Below, one piece after another: positions 33,401 to 42,560 of a DNA stretch of 64,000 nucleotides. The translations under genes and the position numbers were made by a program. The notes beneath the pieces are model-generated. The model saw only the letters and a program-made list of their open reading frames with translations, was not told the DNA's origin and did no database searches. How positions within the stretch are numbered: the first letter of the stretch is position 1; every line of letters begins with the position of its first letter. The stretch is from positions 154,001 through 218,000 of the forward strand of contig CAJQUW010007778.1 of assembly GCA_907163375.1 (NCBI GenBank). Reading direction: 5' to 3'. Source of the stretch: Prostheceraeus crozeri (Eukaryota; Platyhelminthes; Polycladida; Euryleptidae).

Positions 33401-35027
33401 TTGGGAGGACTATCAAGTATTTCGTAATGAGAATTCCAGTCTTCATTTTCCCTCCAATTAAACTTACTTCTTAAAATTCTCCGGAATTAAATCATCAGTA
33501 AAGCGTTGGGATTGAGAAGTGGCATCACTTGTACTGAAACGTGAATGTTCAGAACACAGCTTGCCTTCATTTCAAATGAAATTCCATCACTTACTTTTCA
33601 ATAGCTTTAAAGCAAGAATCACAAACTTTGGCAACCTGATTGATTTTCGGAACTTTAATTTCTTTCTTCAGGCAAGATGCGCAAAATGAGAATCCACAGT
33701 TCTTGCAAGAATACTGAAATGAATTTCCAAGTAAAGTACAATTTCATAAATCATTATTCAATAACTTTAATTTCTAATTATTTTCATGCCGAAATTAGTT
33801 AATTGTCTGTTTACCGGTATCATTAATGTCTGTTTTGTCGAATTCTGATACCTATTACAAATAGTAATATAGAATTCTCATGTTTCTTTTATCTGAAAAT
33901 CTTAGTTGCAGATGCAATAAATATATTCTATGTCACCAGTTAAAAGAAAGTTGCCATATCTTCCTTAACATATAATATGTAAATTTTGAATAATCTTTCT
34001 GCGTTCACTATTGTAGGTCAAAATTTATTTATCAGACACTAGATACGTCTTGAAAAAAACATCGTTGCTTCCCAGCGGAGCATTTCAGTAAGTTGCTTGC
34101 AAATGGCTGTAAACAACAATGGAATTGCTGTAAAGCTTACAACACAAGTTTGTCACATACATTTGCTGCTATGCTATATACATGAACCTTATCATGAGGA
34201 AGAATAAAAAAAAACTTCCTAAAAAAAATGTGAGTTGCAGACATGCATAACACTCATATTGCAAATCACAGTTTAGGACAAAACATTTCGAGTATGCTTC
34301 CTTTACTCAATACTTACAATACTATTTACAATTACTCACATGTGCATCAAGGCAACTGATGATGACCATCTTTACAAAACAAATACGGTTCCTTGGTCAT
34401 GTCCTTCGGAAGGAGAAATACGAAGATCTTGCTCTAACCGGTAAAAAATCGAAGGAAGGAGAGAGCGCGGACGTCAACGATTGTCCTTCATGGGGTGGCT
34501 CGAGAGAGCAACGGGCAGGAGAGCCACGACCATCATTAGAATGTGCAAGAGACGAGAAGAATACCTGATTGTCGCCAACGTCAGCTTCTGACACGACACT
34601 ACTGATTGATTGATTGACTCAATTCTTCTTATAAAAAGGAATGAATCTGATGCTCTATTCTCACCAAAAGTTCACTAACAACAATCCTACAGTAGGCTTA
34701 AGGTTGGGAAATTTTCAGCCATTCACTGACATTTTCGAAACAATATAAATAAAGTAGGCCTAATTAATAAATCAGCCATAATACTGATAAAGCAACCAGT
34801 CTATTATTATTCAAATGGTTATGACTGCTTATATACTCTGCCTGAAGTGCATACATCAATTTATAATAAAAAAACATTTTAGGGGATTATTTTCCGCTTT
34901 AAGTATGCTTATCATAATTTTATTCGATACTAGTTGATGAAAGGTACTACACAATACACATGCTAAGTGACGGTCTTACCTCTCTTTTGAAGAATGAAAA
35001 ATCAGTGCGGCACTGATAGCATGGCAT
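24155..35027 (-). CDS. ZFYVE19: ZFYVE19/ANCHR abscission checkpoint regulator, complete, 6 exons
   Basis: In animals ZFYVE19 (ANCHR) holds VPS4 at the midbody ring with CHMP4C, delaying cytokinetic abscission while chromatin bridges remain. Exons: 35027-34980, 33713-33595, 33533-33468, 33119-32998, 27954-27527 and 24406-24155; all junctions are GT-AG and in frame, giving 344 codons plus stop (human about 471). The N-terminus is a FYVE-like finger with eight Cys at residues 3, 6, 19, 22, 27, 30, 47 and 50, lacking the RHHCR core of true FYVE domains, as in the human protein. The middle has repeated VPSxExIEERLxKL motifs resembling the VPS4-binding MIM1 region. The C-terminal finger reads [18 protein letters not shown] then DLFCRRCF, very close to human. 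No breaks seen. Confidence 0.93.
24525..24700 (-). repeat. tRNA-derived SINE in ZFYVE19 intron 5
   Basis: Minus strand: ATGACAGCTCAGTTGGTTAA (A box) and GGTCCACGGTTCGAGTCTGT (B box), followed by a GC-richer body ending near GCCCTGCCACCAAT. Same family as 6593-6712. The head looks well kept, the spacing between boxes is longer than in a normal tRNA, and no acceptor stem forms, so this is a SINE rather than a tRNA gene. Confidence 0.78.
25635..25700 (-). repeat. tRNA-like SINE head fragment
   Basis: Minus strand shows GGTCACCAACTTGAGC (A-box-like) and AGCGGGTTCGATTCCTAC (B box) about 30 bases apart. No acceptor stem is formed. Confidence 0.45.
26083..26210. repeat. Hairpin MITE-like repeat
   Basis: Arms of 29 bases, AGTCTCACTTCGACAGCCAG... 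(26083-26111) and its near complement ending GGACTGAGACT (26182-26210), match at 26 positions around a 70-base centre. Likely a small MITE; no clear target duplication. The rest of 24701-26454 shows only the SINE head at 25.6 kb. Confidence 0.6.
26455..26745 (+). repeat. Unclassified interspersed repeat, copy 2
   Basis: Partner of 18298-18600: same blocks in the same order, diverged by substitutions and small indels. This copy has no comparable ORF, arguing against a protein-coding family. Confidence 0.6.
26746..27526. other. ZFYVE19 intron 5, 5' part, nothing recognised
   Basis: No ORF family, no repeats and no RNA gene seen. Confidence 0.45.
27527..27954 (-). CDS. ZFYVE19: ZFYVE19 exon 5
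   Basis: 428 bp encoding [16 protein letters not shown] (MIM1-like), a Ser/Gln-rich and charged middle, then [11 protein letters not shown] and [10 protein letters not shown]. The donor AAG|GTAAGA at 27526 is preferred over a downstream GTGAGT because it joins exon 6 as IEK-LSEEA, matching human LQQLTEEA. Confidence 0.9.
28018..28452. repeat. Inverted duplication of about 120 bp
   Basis: Left arm 28035-28150 and right arm 28335-28450 are inverted copies: CATGCCTTCCAATTGTGTCGC pairs with the complement of GCGACACGATTGGAAGGCATG, continuing through AAGAGCTTACATTCTCA. The spacer is about 185 bp. It starts within 100 bp upstream of ZFYVE19 exon 5, so a pre-mRNA could fold here. Confidence 0.75.
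28765..28805 (-). other. Hammerhead-like / retroelement-end motif
   Basis: Minus strand reads CCTTGACAAAGCCGCAAGGC then GAAATATTGG: a GCC...GGC stem followed by GAAA, like stem II plus GAAA of hammerhead motifs in retroelement ends. The conserved CTGATGA is degenerate (TTGACAA). No attached coding part was found. Confidence 0.35.
29317..29655. mobile_element. Harbinger-type MITE, 339 bp
   Basis: Long terminal inverted repeats: the left begins AAGGGGTGTCACACGATCCG, the right ends with the complement (GTGTGACACCCCCT). TAA flanks both sides (29314-29316 and 29656-29658). A second internal copy of GGGGTGTCACACGG lies at about 29373. No coding capacity. In ZFYVE19 intron 4. Confidence 0.87.
29850..30165 (-). 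repeat. tRNA-Thr-like SINE
   Basis: The head at 29894-29966 (minus) is nearly a full tRNA: GTAGCTCAGTTGGTTAGAGC, an anticodon loop CTAGTTA giving AGT (Thr), and GTAGGTTCGAATCCTAC as T arm; the acceptor stem has one mismatch. It is followed by ACATCTTTTGTATGGCAATC and preceded by GTTTGATCCTGCCAATTGAC, both also found at 10.2 kb, and the first also at 46.8 kb, so it is a dispersed SINE and not a single tRNA gene. Confidence 0.75.
30430..32170 (+). mobile_element. RTE-like LINE, heavily decayed, in ZFYVE19 intron 4
   Basis: Fragments in order across frames: endonuclease end [14 protein letters not shown] (~30477), RT start [20 protein letters not shown] with FKELLN (~30890), [10 protein letters not shown], the catalytic-box relic [10 protein letters not shown] (~31495), and a C-terminal KTEYM-like stretch (VHQTEYMPT). 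The order matches RTE-type elements. Many stops and frame changes, so it is old. Confidence 0.75.
32360..32535 (-). repeat. Possible SINE
   Basis: Minus strand shows GTGGCAGATCAGTGGTCAGCG (A-box-like) and a weak B-box-like GTTGATTCACTG. GC-richer than its surroundings. No second copy seen. Confidence 0.35.
32998..33119 (-). CDS. ZFYVE19: ZFYVE19 exon 4
   Basis: 122 bp. Starts (K)RVAALDKK, matching KRVAALEAK of human ZFYVE19, and ends [14 protein letters not shown], the first of the repeated short amphipathic motifs. Donor A|GTGAGTT, phase 1. Confidence 0.9.
33468..33533 (-). CDS. ZFYVE19: ZFYVE19 exon 3
   Basis: 66 bp encoding a polar linker ending IPENFK, comparable to SPPQNYK of the human protein. 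Phase 2 in and out; the codon split with exon 4 reads AAG. Confidence 0.87.
33595..33713 (-). CDS. ZFYVE19: ZFYVE19 exon 2 (rest of the FYVE-like finger)
   Basis: Begins [15 protein letters not shown] and ends [13 protein letters not shown], giving the remaining six zinc-binding Cys. Enters phase 0, leaves phase 2; acceptor TTTCAG, donor GTAAGTG. Confidence 0.93.
33714..34349. other. ZFYVE19 intron 1, 3' part, nothing recognised
   Basis: AT-rich, no coding or repeat signature noticed. Confidence 0.45.
34350..34620 (+). mobile_element. LINE 3'-end fragment
   Basis: [19 protein letters not shown] followed by a GRP-like region, [14 protein letters not shown] and a stop-rich end (TTCTGACACGACAC) is the C-terminal tail found in many LINE ORF2 proteins. 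It ends in ATTGATTGATTGACT, a (TTGA)n-like tail. Confidence 0.72.
34980..35027 (-). CDS. ZFYVE19: ZFYVE19 exon 1
   Basis: 16 codons, [16 protein letters not shown], matching the human start MESRCYGCAVKFTLFKKE. Carries the first Cys pair of the zinc finger. Donor GAG|GTAAGA, phase 0. A TTCTACAG just upstream (after 35046) suggests a 5'-UTR intron. Confidence 0.9.
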
Positions 35028-35046
35028 CGCCGATATCGAATAGTCT

Positions 35047-35799
35047 CTGTAGAAGAAATATAATGTATGTCAAAATATTTTACACTCTGATGCACAAATT
35101 TTCCTAATAATTAATGCACTCATTAAATTTCAAGAAAATTATGTTTAAAAAGTGAAAAGACCCGACAATCCAACATGGGGCTTACCACTTAAAGCGGAAT
35201 AGGTCTACTCCAAATTGCTATCTTATCGGTGAATGTAGATTACATCCCATGAATTCGTCAGCAACATGTTGTTGGATGTGAATCATTACAAGTAATGGAA
35301 GAAGATTGATAAAAAAGCACACAATCTGATTTATTCGAATGTGATTTCAAAAGGACACGATGATAGATACACGTAGTCCTGGAGAATAAAACAATTGCTT
35401 ACAAAGCTTATGGTTGATAAACGATCATATTTGAGGAATGCAAAAGGTCGATTGACTAATCATATAGGCAACAATGGACATCCTCAACAAAAATTGGCAG
35501 TCTAGGTTTAATTATCTGGAATTATGCCTGTTTGAGTATACCATGAAATCATATCTGAAGGTTGATATCGAATATAATTATATCAATGTCATATTGAAAT
35601 TTAAAACGTGGCACTTATGGAAATCGATTGAGATAAAGTGCATTGAATAACTTTCGATTACGTCTTTGTCAACTCAATAAAACAGCAACTATAAATAAGA
35701 AAAGGAAAATATTTCTTGCAGTACACCACAGAAAATTTTCAAAATGAAATGCAAACTGAATACTATGGTGAATGTTAGACAAGGTATCATTTTACATGT
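35047..35799. other. Upstream of ZFYVE19, nothing recognised
   Basis: Probably contains the ZFYVE19 promoter; no TATA-like or other element could be supported. Confidence 0.4.
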
Positions 35800-36310
35800 T
35801 GCCATACATTACATTGATTCCAGGTCCTTTGGTTTTGATAAAGTATCTCTCACAAATTTTGTGTTCATAGACATTAGTGAAATTATGTTGTAAATTTTCT
35901 GCTTTTATATCATTGACAGATGGAGGCAATCGATGTTTCAATGAAAAATGTCGGTGAACAAGACTGGCATCACAATTAAGATATTCTTGGATTCTCTATC
36001 TCATGGTACATTGTGTTTCACCAATATAAATATCATTACATTTTTCATTACATATGATCTTATAAACAACATTTTTCAAATAACAAATATAACTACTATT
36101 ACAAGGGCAAGACTTACAAGGAATTGATTCTTTCTATTTTATCTGACTTGTTAAAGATGGTGGAGCTACGTAAACAGGTTTTGCATTCAAAATAGGTGAT
36201 AACTCTCGTGTAACTCAGAGCGACAGGCTGGCCAAATGGCTTCAGGAAAATGCAGACCTGCTTTTGGGATCGAATAATGGCTTGTTTTACAAGTTGCGTA
36301 CACACATATT
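35800..36310 (-). mobile_element. Penelope-like element, GIY-YIG endonuclease part
   Basis: Minus strand: CPCNSSYICYLKNVVYKIIC then NDIYIGET (the GIY-YIG core), R.QEYLNCDASLVHRHFSLKH, the standard C-terminal domain of Penelope-like retroelements that nicks target DNA. The upstream part has RVITYFECKTCL. Carries at least one internal stop. Confidence 0.85.
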
Positions 36311-36436
36311 CAGGACAATTTCAGCTAAATCATGAATAGTTATATGAAACCAAGCCATCGACTGCGTATACTATGACTGAAATCACGAGGAAGATATTTT
36401 TTTCAGCACCGGTACAAAAAACGTTAGTGCAGAGGT

Positions 36437-38123
36437 CTGCCGTTAAAAAGCAAAACGACGTATTTCGGAATATCATGGTATTGAGAAAACTGAAGTCAAA
36501 GTTAAGTTTGATATTTCATCATTCTACGTCAGCCTTTAAAATCTCTAACTTTTGATCTTTCAATTAAACAGCAGAACAACGTATTTCGAAATACGCTTGA
36601 GCCATGAGACATTCTTCAAAGGCAAAACGACGTAATTCGAAATACGCTTGAGCCATGAGACATTGTTCAAAGGCAAAACAACGTAATTCAGTGTACGCTT
36701 GAATCGTGACGCTTTCTTCAACGGCAGAACAACGTGTTTAGAAAAGAATCAAATTAATACGGACCTCGACTATTCAACCGTACTGATATTTCGAGATACT
36801 ATGTTTATTAGGACTATTAGAAAATCAAGTACGTATCACAATTCATTCCTTGCATTTTCAATAGTAGGCTACCTATCTACGCAACGCATTGCGCGGACTG
36901 CATCGTTATAGTGCCGGTAAGCTATCGATATTATGCTAAAGTATGATAGATATTGATTGCCATCAAAGCATGTTCGTATGAGGAAATAAGATTTAGGTAT
37001 TTGCTAATACAGTAACTTGATTTTAATATTATCTTGTCAATTTTAATATTACTTTTATGCAGAGGCAGATGTTTATGTAGGGTTTTATTAACTGGCTGCA
37101 GTCATCATAGAAATGAATTCGAAGGCGAACTTTAAGCCTATATCTCCAATTCATTTACTATTTTCATTTGGCATAGGCCCTAGGCCTACTTAGGTAATTC
37201 ATAACAATTTCACATTGTCAACATGGTTAGAAATGAAATTCTCAGTAGGGTCTATTTCTAATAGACGAAACTCTAGTGTTTTAGCCTTATATTTTAAAAT
37301 AACGTTTGCGTGTCTAATCTTCATCTGCAGCATATATGTATTATATGTATTGAGATTTTTGTAAACATCGATAGATGATTCAATTTCACTAGTCTATAAG
37401 TTTGACTGCTTTAGCCCGTAGGCTATGAATATGCAAGTACCATCAAGTGATGCTTTCAAAATCTAGGTATGATTGATATAATGTACTGTATATCGGTACT
37501 GGTGTAGTTGGTGTGTTCCTTACTGGTTCAAATAATCAAATATCCCACGTTAGAAGCATTTTCATCTAAAAAGCAATATGGTATATTCCATAATATGATG
37601 CTTTGCATCTAAAACAAAAAAATCTTTCATTTCAGTCATGCAATTTTTAAAAAAAGAACGCAACTTGCTTTTTTAAACAAGAAAATTCTTTCATTAAAAA
37701 GTCACGTATTTTGTTGTACGTTGCTTTGCCTTTTAAAACATGAAAATTGTTTCATTAAAAAGTCACTTATTTCGTTGTACGTTACTTTGTCTTTTAAAAC
37801 ATGAAAATTCTTTCATTGAAAAATCACGTATTTCATACCGCGTTGTTTTGTCTTTTAAAGTTTCAGAAATCTATTCACGTTTTTCGGAGTACGTTGATTT
37901 GTTATTTAAAAACACAAACTTTCCTCAAACGCAAACTGCGTTTCACGCAAATTGTTTAAGTGTGATTGCATTCATGAAAACAATCGGTACTCATGATATT
38001 AGTAAAACAGTTGACCAAATATATCCTGTGAGATATGATACTTTACATCCTGACCATTCAATTGAACCCGTAAAAGACAAAGCAGCGTAGTTCGAAATAC
38101 GTCGTTTTGCCTTTTAACGGCTG
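36437..38123. mobile_element. Foldback-type element with tandem-repeat arms, 1.69 kb
   Basis: Ends CTGCCGTTAAAAAGCAAAAC and complement GTTTTGCCTTTTAACGGCTG, both followed by the sequence ACGTATTTCG. Possible 4-bp target duplication AGGT (36433-36436 and 38124-38127). The left arm is a run of 51-bp repeats (about 36550-36735), the right arm a run of 61-bp repeats (about 37620-37870); both carry the palindromic phrase CGTATTTCGAAATACG or its variants. The ~900-bp centre has no coding signal. Confidence 0.72.
37620..37870. repeat. 61-bp tandem repeat, about four units
   Basis: Units starting AATTCTTTCATTAAAAAGTC at 37684, 37745 and 37806, with degenerate units on either side. Ends in TTTTAAAACATGAAA. 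Forms the right arm of the foldback element. Confidence 0.8.
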
Positions 38124-38159
38124 AGGTGTGAGAAGATTATTGAATGGGCAAAATAAACA

Positions 38160-38352
38160 ATAGTCGAGAAAAGTAAAAACAGTAACTCCCCTGTTTGATG
38201 GTCGAAAGTTTTACTAGGTGGATCGTCCAACCTGGTTACATCGACCACTGAAGGCGCGGGACGCCGAAGTGCTGTCTTACTGACTTTACTGACTTAATAG
38301 AAATTTCGACCACAAAAAAGGGGGAGTTACTTTTTTTACTTTTCTCGACTAT
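38160..38352. mobile_element. MITE, 193 bp, with shared GACCACTGAAGG core
   Basis: About 50-bp terminal inverted repeats beginning ATAGTCGAGAAAAGTAAAAA, flanked by AAACA on both sides (38155-38159 and 38353-38357), a 5-bp target duplication. The centre has ACATCGACCACTGAAGGCGC, also seen in other elements here. Confidence 0.8.
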
Positions 38353-38666
38353 AAACATGATCTCCCGTCGTTTGGTCAACTAGAAAATAAACAAGCATAT
38401 TATCGATAAAAAGTAATCATGTCTTTTGACAAAACAATGAAACAGTTTCAAGATTCGAAAATAGAGTTTTAAATGAGTTTCTTCAATTGAAATGGTGAAC
38501 TTTTTTTGATTATTAGATGATGTCATGATCATCACGATTATAATGATTGTGAAACAAAAGAGACAGAATTATTATGATGAAATTTGAGTAAAAATTGGAT
38601 TGTCTTGCACATTTACTATACGTGCTTAATCATACTTGAAGCTGTTTTTAGTGACTATCAAAACTA

Positions 38667-38975
38667 ATGGCTGACATTGGTGTATACAGTAATACATACT
38701 GCAATGCAATATGCTGCAATACAGTAATCCATACTGTCTGTACAAAACATGGCATACATCGGAGATACAATGAACTTCAGGAAAAACTTGCAGAAAATCC
38801 GATTAATCGAGGGAACTTCGAGAAACTCTTGACAAAATGTTTATCAGCTACTGGTCTAATTAAATCAACTGTCAAAAATTATGAAGAACAATTTTATCAA
38901 CATGTACCGAAGAAAAACAAAATCACTGAAAGATTTAATCACTACAATTGTCCTAAAGCTGATTTAAATCTATAG
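38667..38975 (+). other. Unidentified 102-codon ORF
   Basis: MADIGVYSNTYCNAICCNTV... with a Lys/Glu-rich middle (RYNELQEKLAENP, LLTKCLSATGLIKS). Not a family I know. It starts in a (CAATAC)-like stretch and lies among MITEs, so it is most likely a piece of a mobile element or chance. Confidence 0.2.
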
Positions 38976-39257
38976 TACAACTAAACATTTCAGCCGATTA
39001 CATAATGGATAGAAATTTATATACCCAAAATGCATAACTGCATGCCCAATGAGCTTGTAAAAGTTAGTTAACCAATGAATCGAAAGCATTGGGATAATGA
39101 AGAGCCTCGATAAAAACGTAAATAAACAAATACATAAGTGATGAAGAAATTTCCTTTAAAAAAGTACATAGTTCATGCAACAACTCCAGGGAAATGCAAA
39201 TTAAGTGGTATGCATGTCTATGGTATAAGTCATGTCTGCGGTGTCGTACTGTTTTTC

Positions 39258-39588
39258 AACCGACACCGACACTGGAGAAAAATAGAATTATCAAAAACAT
39301 CTGTATTTCTGAAAATTTAGAATGATTAAATTAGAAAAAATTTAGAATAATTGGAATGGTACAACTCAGTTGTACCATCGACTACGGAAAGCGCGGAACT
39401 CCGATGTACTGTCCGTGATTCTTCTTTAACTTTAATAAATTTTTGACGGGCAACTTGAGAGAGTTTTACTTTCAATTTACTGATTCTGTTATCATCTTGA
39501 GTTACATGTAATTGTTACAAATGATTCTAAATTTTTAGAAATACAAATAATTTTGACAATTCTATTTTTCTCCGGTGTCGGTGTCGTT
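39258..39588. mobile_element. MITE, 331 bp
   Basis: Arms of about 38 bases: AACCGACACCGACACTGGAG to TCAAAA (39258-39296) and the complement (39551-39588). The inner part has CATCGACTACGGAAAGCGCG, a version of the core of the 38.2-kb MITE. It sits next to further CGACACCGACACC repeats at 40120-40176, with CTGCGGTGTCG at 39236 and CGACACCGCAG at 40176 forming a wider inverted pair. Confidence 0.75.
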
Positions 39589-39754
39589 CTAAGTAATGCT
39601 TGGTCGGGTTTGAGCGTCCAGGATTAAGCGGTCGAAACGCGATCGTCCTGACCAAATTCCTGTTGATGACCTCATTAAAAATAGTCAAATAATTTGTATG
39701 CATATTTTGTAGAATCTTATTTCACGTTTTAGCTTAAGGAACTAATATTAATTC

Positions 39755-40100
39755 TCTTACACAACTGGTAGATTTTGGATAGCGTAATCCCGTGTGTTAG
39801 CTAGATCTGGTATTTTGATTGGAAACAGACCTGTCCTTTGATCATCTGAATGGGCAGACTGTTAAATAGGATCTCTTCAATGTATAAGTGATAAACATAA
39901 TTTTGAACGGAACGACTTCCTCACCAATTCATTGCACATGAGGAGAAGCGTTGTTTGTCCTTCTAGTAAGTATTTTTAAATTTTTTTTGACATTTTAGGA
40001 TAAAAAAAATCTTTTAAATCATATTTTGTACCTATTGAAAATTAACTAGTCATTAGCTTGTTTTTTTTAAATTTTGTTACCTTGACGCACTTTACTACGT
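39755..40100 (+). repeat. Interspersed repeat, copy 1 (second at 58.3 kb)
   Basis: Contains GATTGGAAACAGACCTGTCC, CATCTGAATGGGCAGACTGT, GTCCTTCTAGTAAGTATTTT and CTTGACGCACTTT in the same order as 58320-58640. No ORF. Both copies share start and end within a few bases, so this is a defined unit. Confidence 0.85.
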
Positions 40101-40499
40101 TGAATTATTTTCACGACGCCGACACCAACAACGACACCGGGGAAAAAGGCACGACACCACGACACCGACACCGCAGTCCTGAGTATAAGCTCAATTCCTA
40201 GCACCGCAACAATTTCAAACTCACAAATAAAAATTATATTTAGATGTTGCGCCATTGGTTTGACTTACGTGTAGATCAAAAAATTGATATTGCTGTCAAA
40301 AAATATTGGTGTTCGTCAATCTTTTGATATACACAAATAGCAAATATGACTAAACTTCGTATTTGCAAAAAAAGATATAGCACAAAATTCTCTAAAGACA
40401 TTGATGCGTTACTTTTTTGTGAAAAAACTGTCAATCACAGATGCTGACAGTGTCTCTCCGCATCATTGAGAGTTCATTAAATGCCTTTTTCTAGCTTAA

Positions 40500-41110
40500 A
40501 CTTCCGTTAATTTCGGTTCCATCACTTCTATCTCATTTTGAGTTTCCAGGAGTTCTTTAATGAAAGCTTTGTCTTGTTTCCTTTCATAAATACCGATCTT
40601 TGTCTTGACTTCTCTAACTTCATGAGCGCGCGATTGTTTTCTTGAATATTCTTTTTTCCTCTTGATATACAAACGACTGGACAAGCTCATGCTTTTCAGC
40701 CGTTCATCAGGAACTTCAAGTCCTCAAGGGAATCGTGATCGAACAAATCGGATGTCAGTCGTGTTTCATCGTACAACTTATCAGAGAAGTAACTTTGGTA
40801 ATTACTTTTGTGGAACTTCACATTCGAAAATCCAACTTTCAACTGTCATGTTGTGAGGAGCAAATTAAGAAGACGATTCAATTGTTTTCCATTGAAAAAA
40901 TTCCATGTTTGACATATCATTTTGATTTCATGTGTATGCCGATTATTCACAGCTGCATTGATATGCGGAGATTTATCACCAAAACACAACTCCTGCATCT
41001 CTGAATGAAAATTCCTGGGAGTTCCATCTTTATGACAAAAACTAGAAATGTAGTTCTTCGGTGTCACTTCCAATGAATGAATGACACAATCGCTGCAGAA
41101 GCTTTTAGAG
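40500..41110 (-). other. Unidentified coding-looking relic
   Basis: Minus strand, two open stretches: one with CSDCVIHSLEVTPKNYISSF, FHSEMQELCFGDKSPHINAA and IKMICQTWNFFNGK (41110-40846), and one of 64 codons, Lys/Glu-rich (40690-40496). The first looks like real protein (balanced residues, spaced Cys/His) but I cannot place it. It lies just 3' of the Penelope RT on the same strand. Confidence 0.35.
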
Positions 41111-41383
41111 TAATTTTAACAATATTTTTGATATTGAGTAGATCAAGACTGGGAGATCGCATGGTTTCAGTGAATTCATAAATCGGTTCCACATGAATCA
41201 GGAACAGGTCTAGCTAAATTACGAATAGCGAATCATCGAAATATGACTGCAAAGTTGAGTCTTTTGACAGCTAAACAATTTTTTAGATCCGAGGGAATTG
41301 GTAGCACATCTCAACATATTGTAGAGCGACAGAAATCGTGTGGGGTCGGTACTCTTACCTCTAAAATACATCCTTTACTCAAT

Positions 41384-42145
41384 TTATGATTCAATTTCCA
41401 CTATACTACATAAAAAATCAGTGAAAGTCCCGAAAAAGTTAGTTAAAAAGTGGTCTGTAAAAAGCAGACTTGACCAAAAAGATAGAACAACAGCAGACTT
41501 TGCAGACCAGTCCGACAGTGTTTGGTTTATTAAAGGAATCCGAATAGATATTTGATTGAGTTTATTGTCATTATCTTCGTGTACTGATGGAATCGAATTT
41601 GAAATATAGCTGTCAAAAAGATGTTTCGGATATCCGTTTGAAATAAATCTACATTTAACAAAATTTAAACCTTTCTCAATTAAAGCAGGTGTGGTGCAAT
41701 TGCGATGAACTCGTAGACAGTCATTTTTCAGTAAATTAATTTTGTGTGAAAATGATACAAGGCTATCCCAAGGTAAAACATGACCACTATGTGTGGATTT
41801 GGAGTAAAAGGATCTTAAACACGGATTATTCGTGTCGGAAATCATTTGTATCTAAAAGGGAATCAACAGGATATTCAACTGTAAAATCAATACACTCATT
41901 TATACTATTAAATTCTGGAAGCAAATTATCAAGAGGAGAGACAGATATCACAAAAATGTCATCAATATATCGTTTCCAGAGAATAGACCGTCAAGGGTCA
42001 TTGGATAAGATTTGTCTTTCAATATAGAACATATAAATGATAGCTAAAAAATGTGACAAATTATTAGCCATCGGTGGACCTGAGGTTTTTTATATTGAAG
42101 TCATTTTTATAAGCAAAGAAAGAAATTGTTAAAGAAATAAGGAAG
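41384..42145 (-). mobile_element. Penelope-like element, reverse transcriptase part
   Basis: Minus strand: TSGPPMANNLSHFLAIIYM, LWKRYIDDIFVIS (YIDD catalytic box), then FYSKSTHSGHVLPWDSLVSF and SHKINLLKNDCLRVHRNC, the segment after the active site typical of Penelope-like RT. The 5' part of the RT is missing or unrecognisable. A few stops. Same strand as the GIY-YIG piece 5 kb away. Confidence 0.83.
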
Positions 42146-42249
42146 TTGTGTATATTAAGTTGATTTCAGCAGCTTTGGCGTGTGTCTCACCTTCCTCACT
42201 TAAAACAAAACCATGCTCCTTACCCATAACTAACATTTGCTAATATATA

Positions 42250-42560
42250 GGGCCTATAGTCTATTATTTAAGACTGTGCTTTCGATGTGCAAGTCCCAGC
42301 GCATGTCGTGAAAAAGAACCACGCCGAGCACCTACATGGATGTGACTGGAGGCAGATGTTCACAGCCCCAGACACTCACCGAATCGAAAGTGCTCTTTGG
42401 AAAAGATGGTCATCACACCTCGTTTCGCAGGATTGACTAGGAACCCTATGCTATTGGATTAGTCCATGCTACCCAATTACGTTTGCAAGGAATCGTCAAT
42501 GGGATGGCAGATGAAATGGAGCACAACGATGCTGTCAGCATACTTTAACATTGCATGTAG
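42250..42560 (-). mobile_element. LINE reverse transcriptase fragment
   Basis: Minus strand: VKYADSIVVLHFIC (YADD box with the last Asp changed to Ser), SNSIGFLVNPAKRG and VLGVVLFHDMRWDLHIEST, the usual order YADD, then NP.K, then LGV. Short decayed piece of a CR1/L2-like element. Confidence 0.68.
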
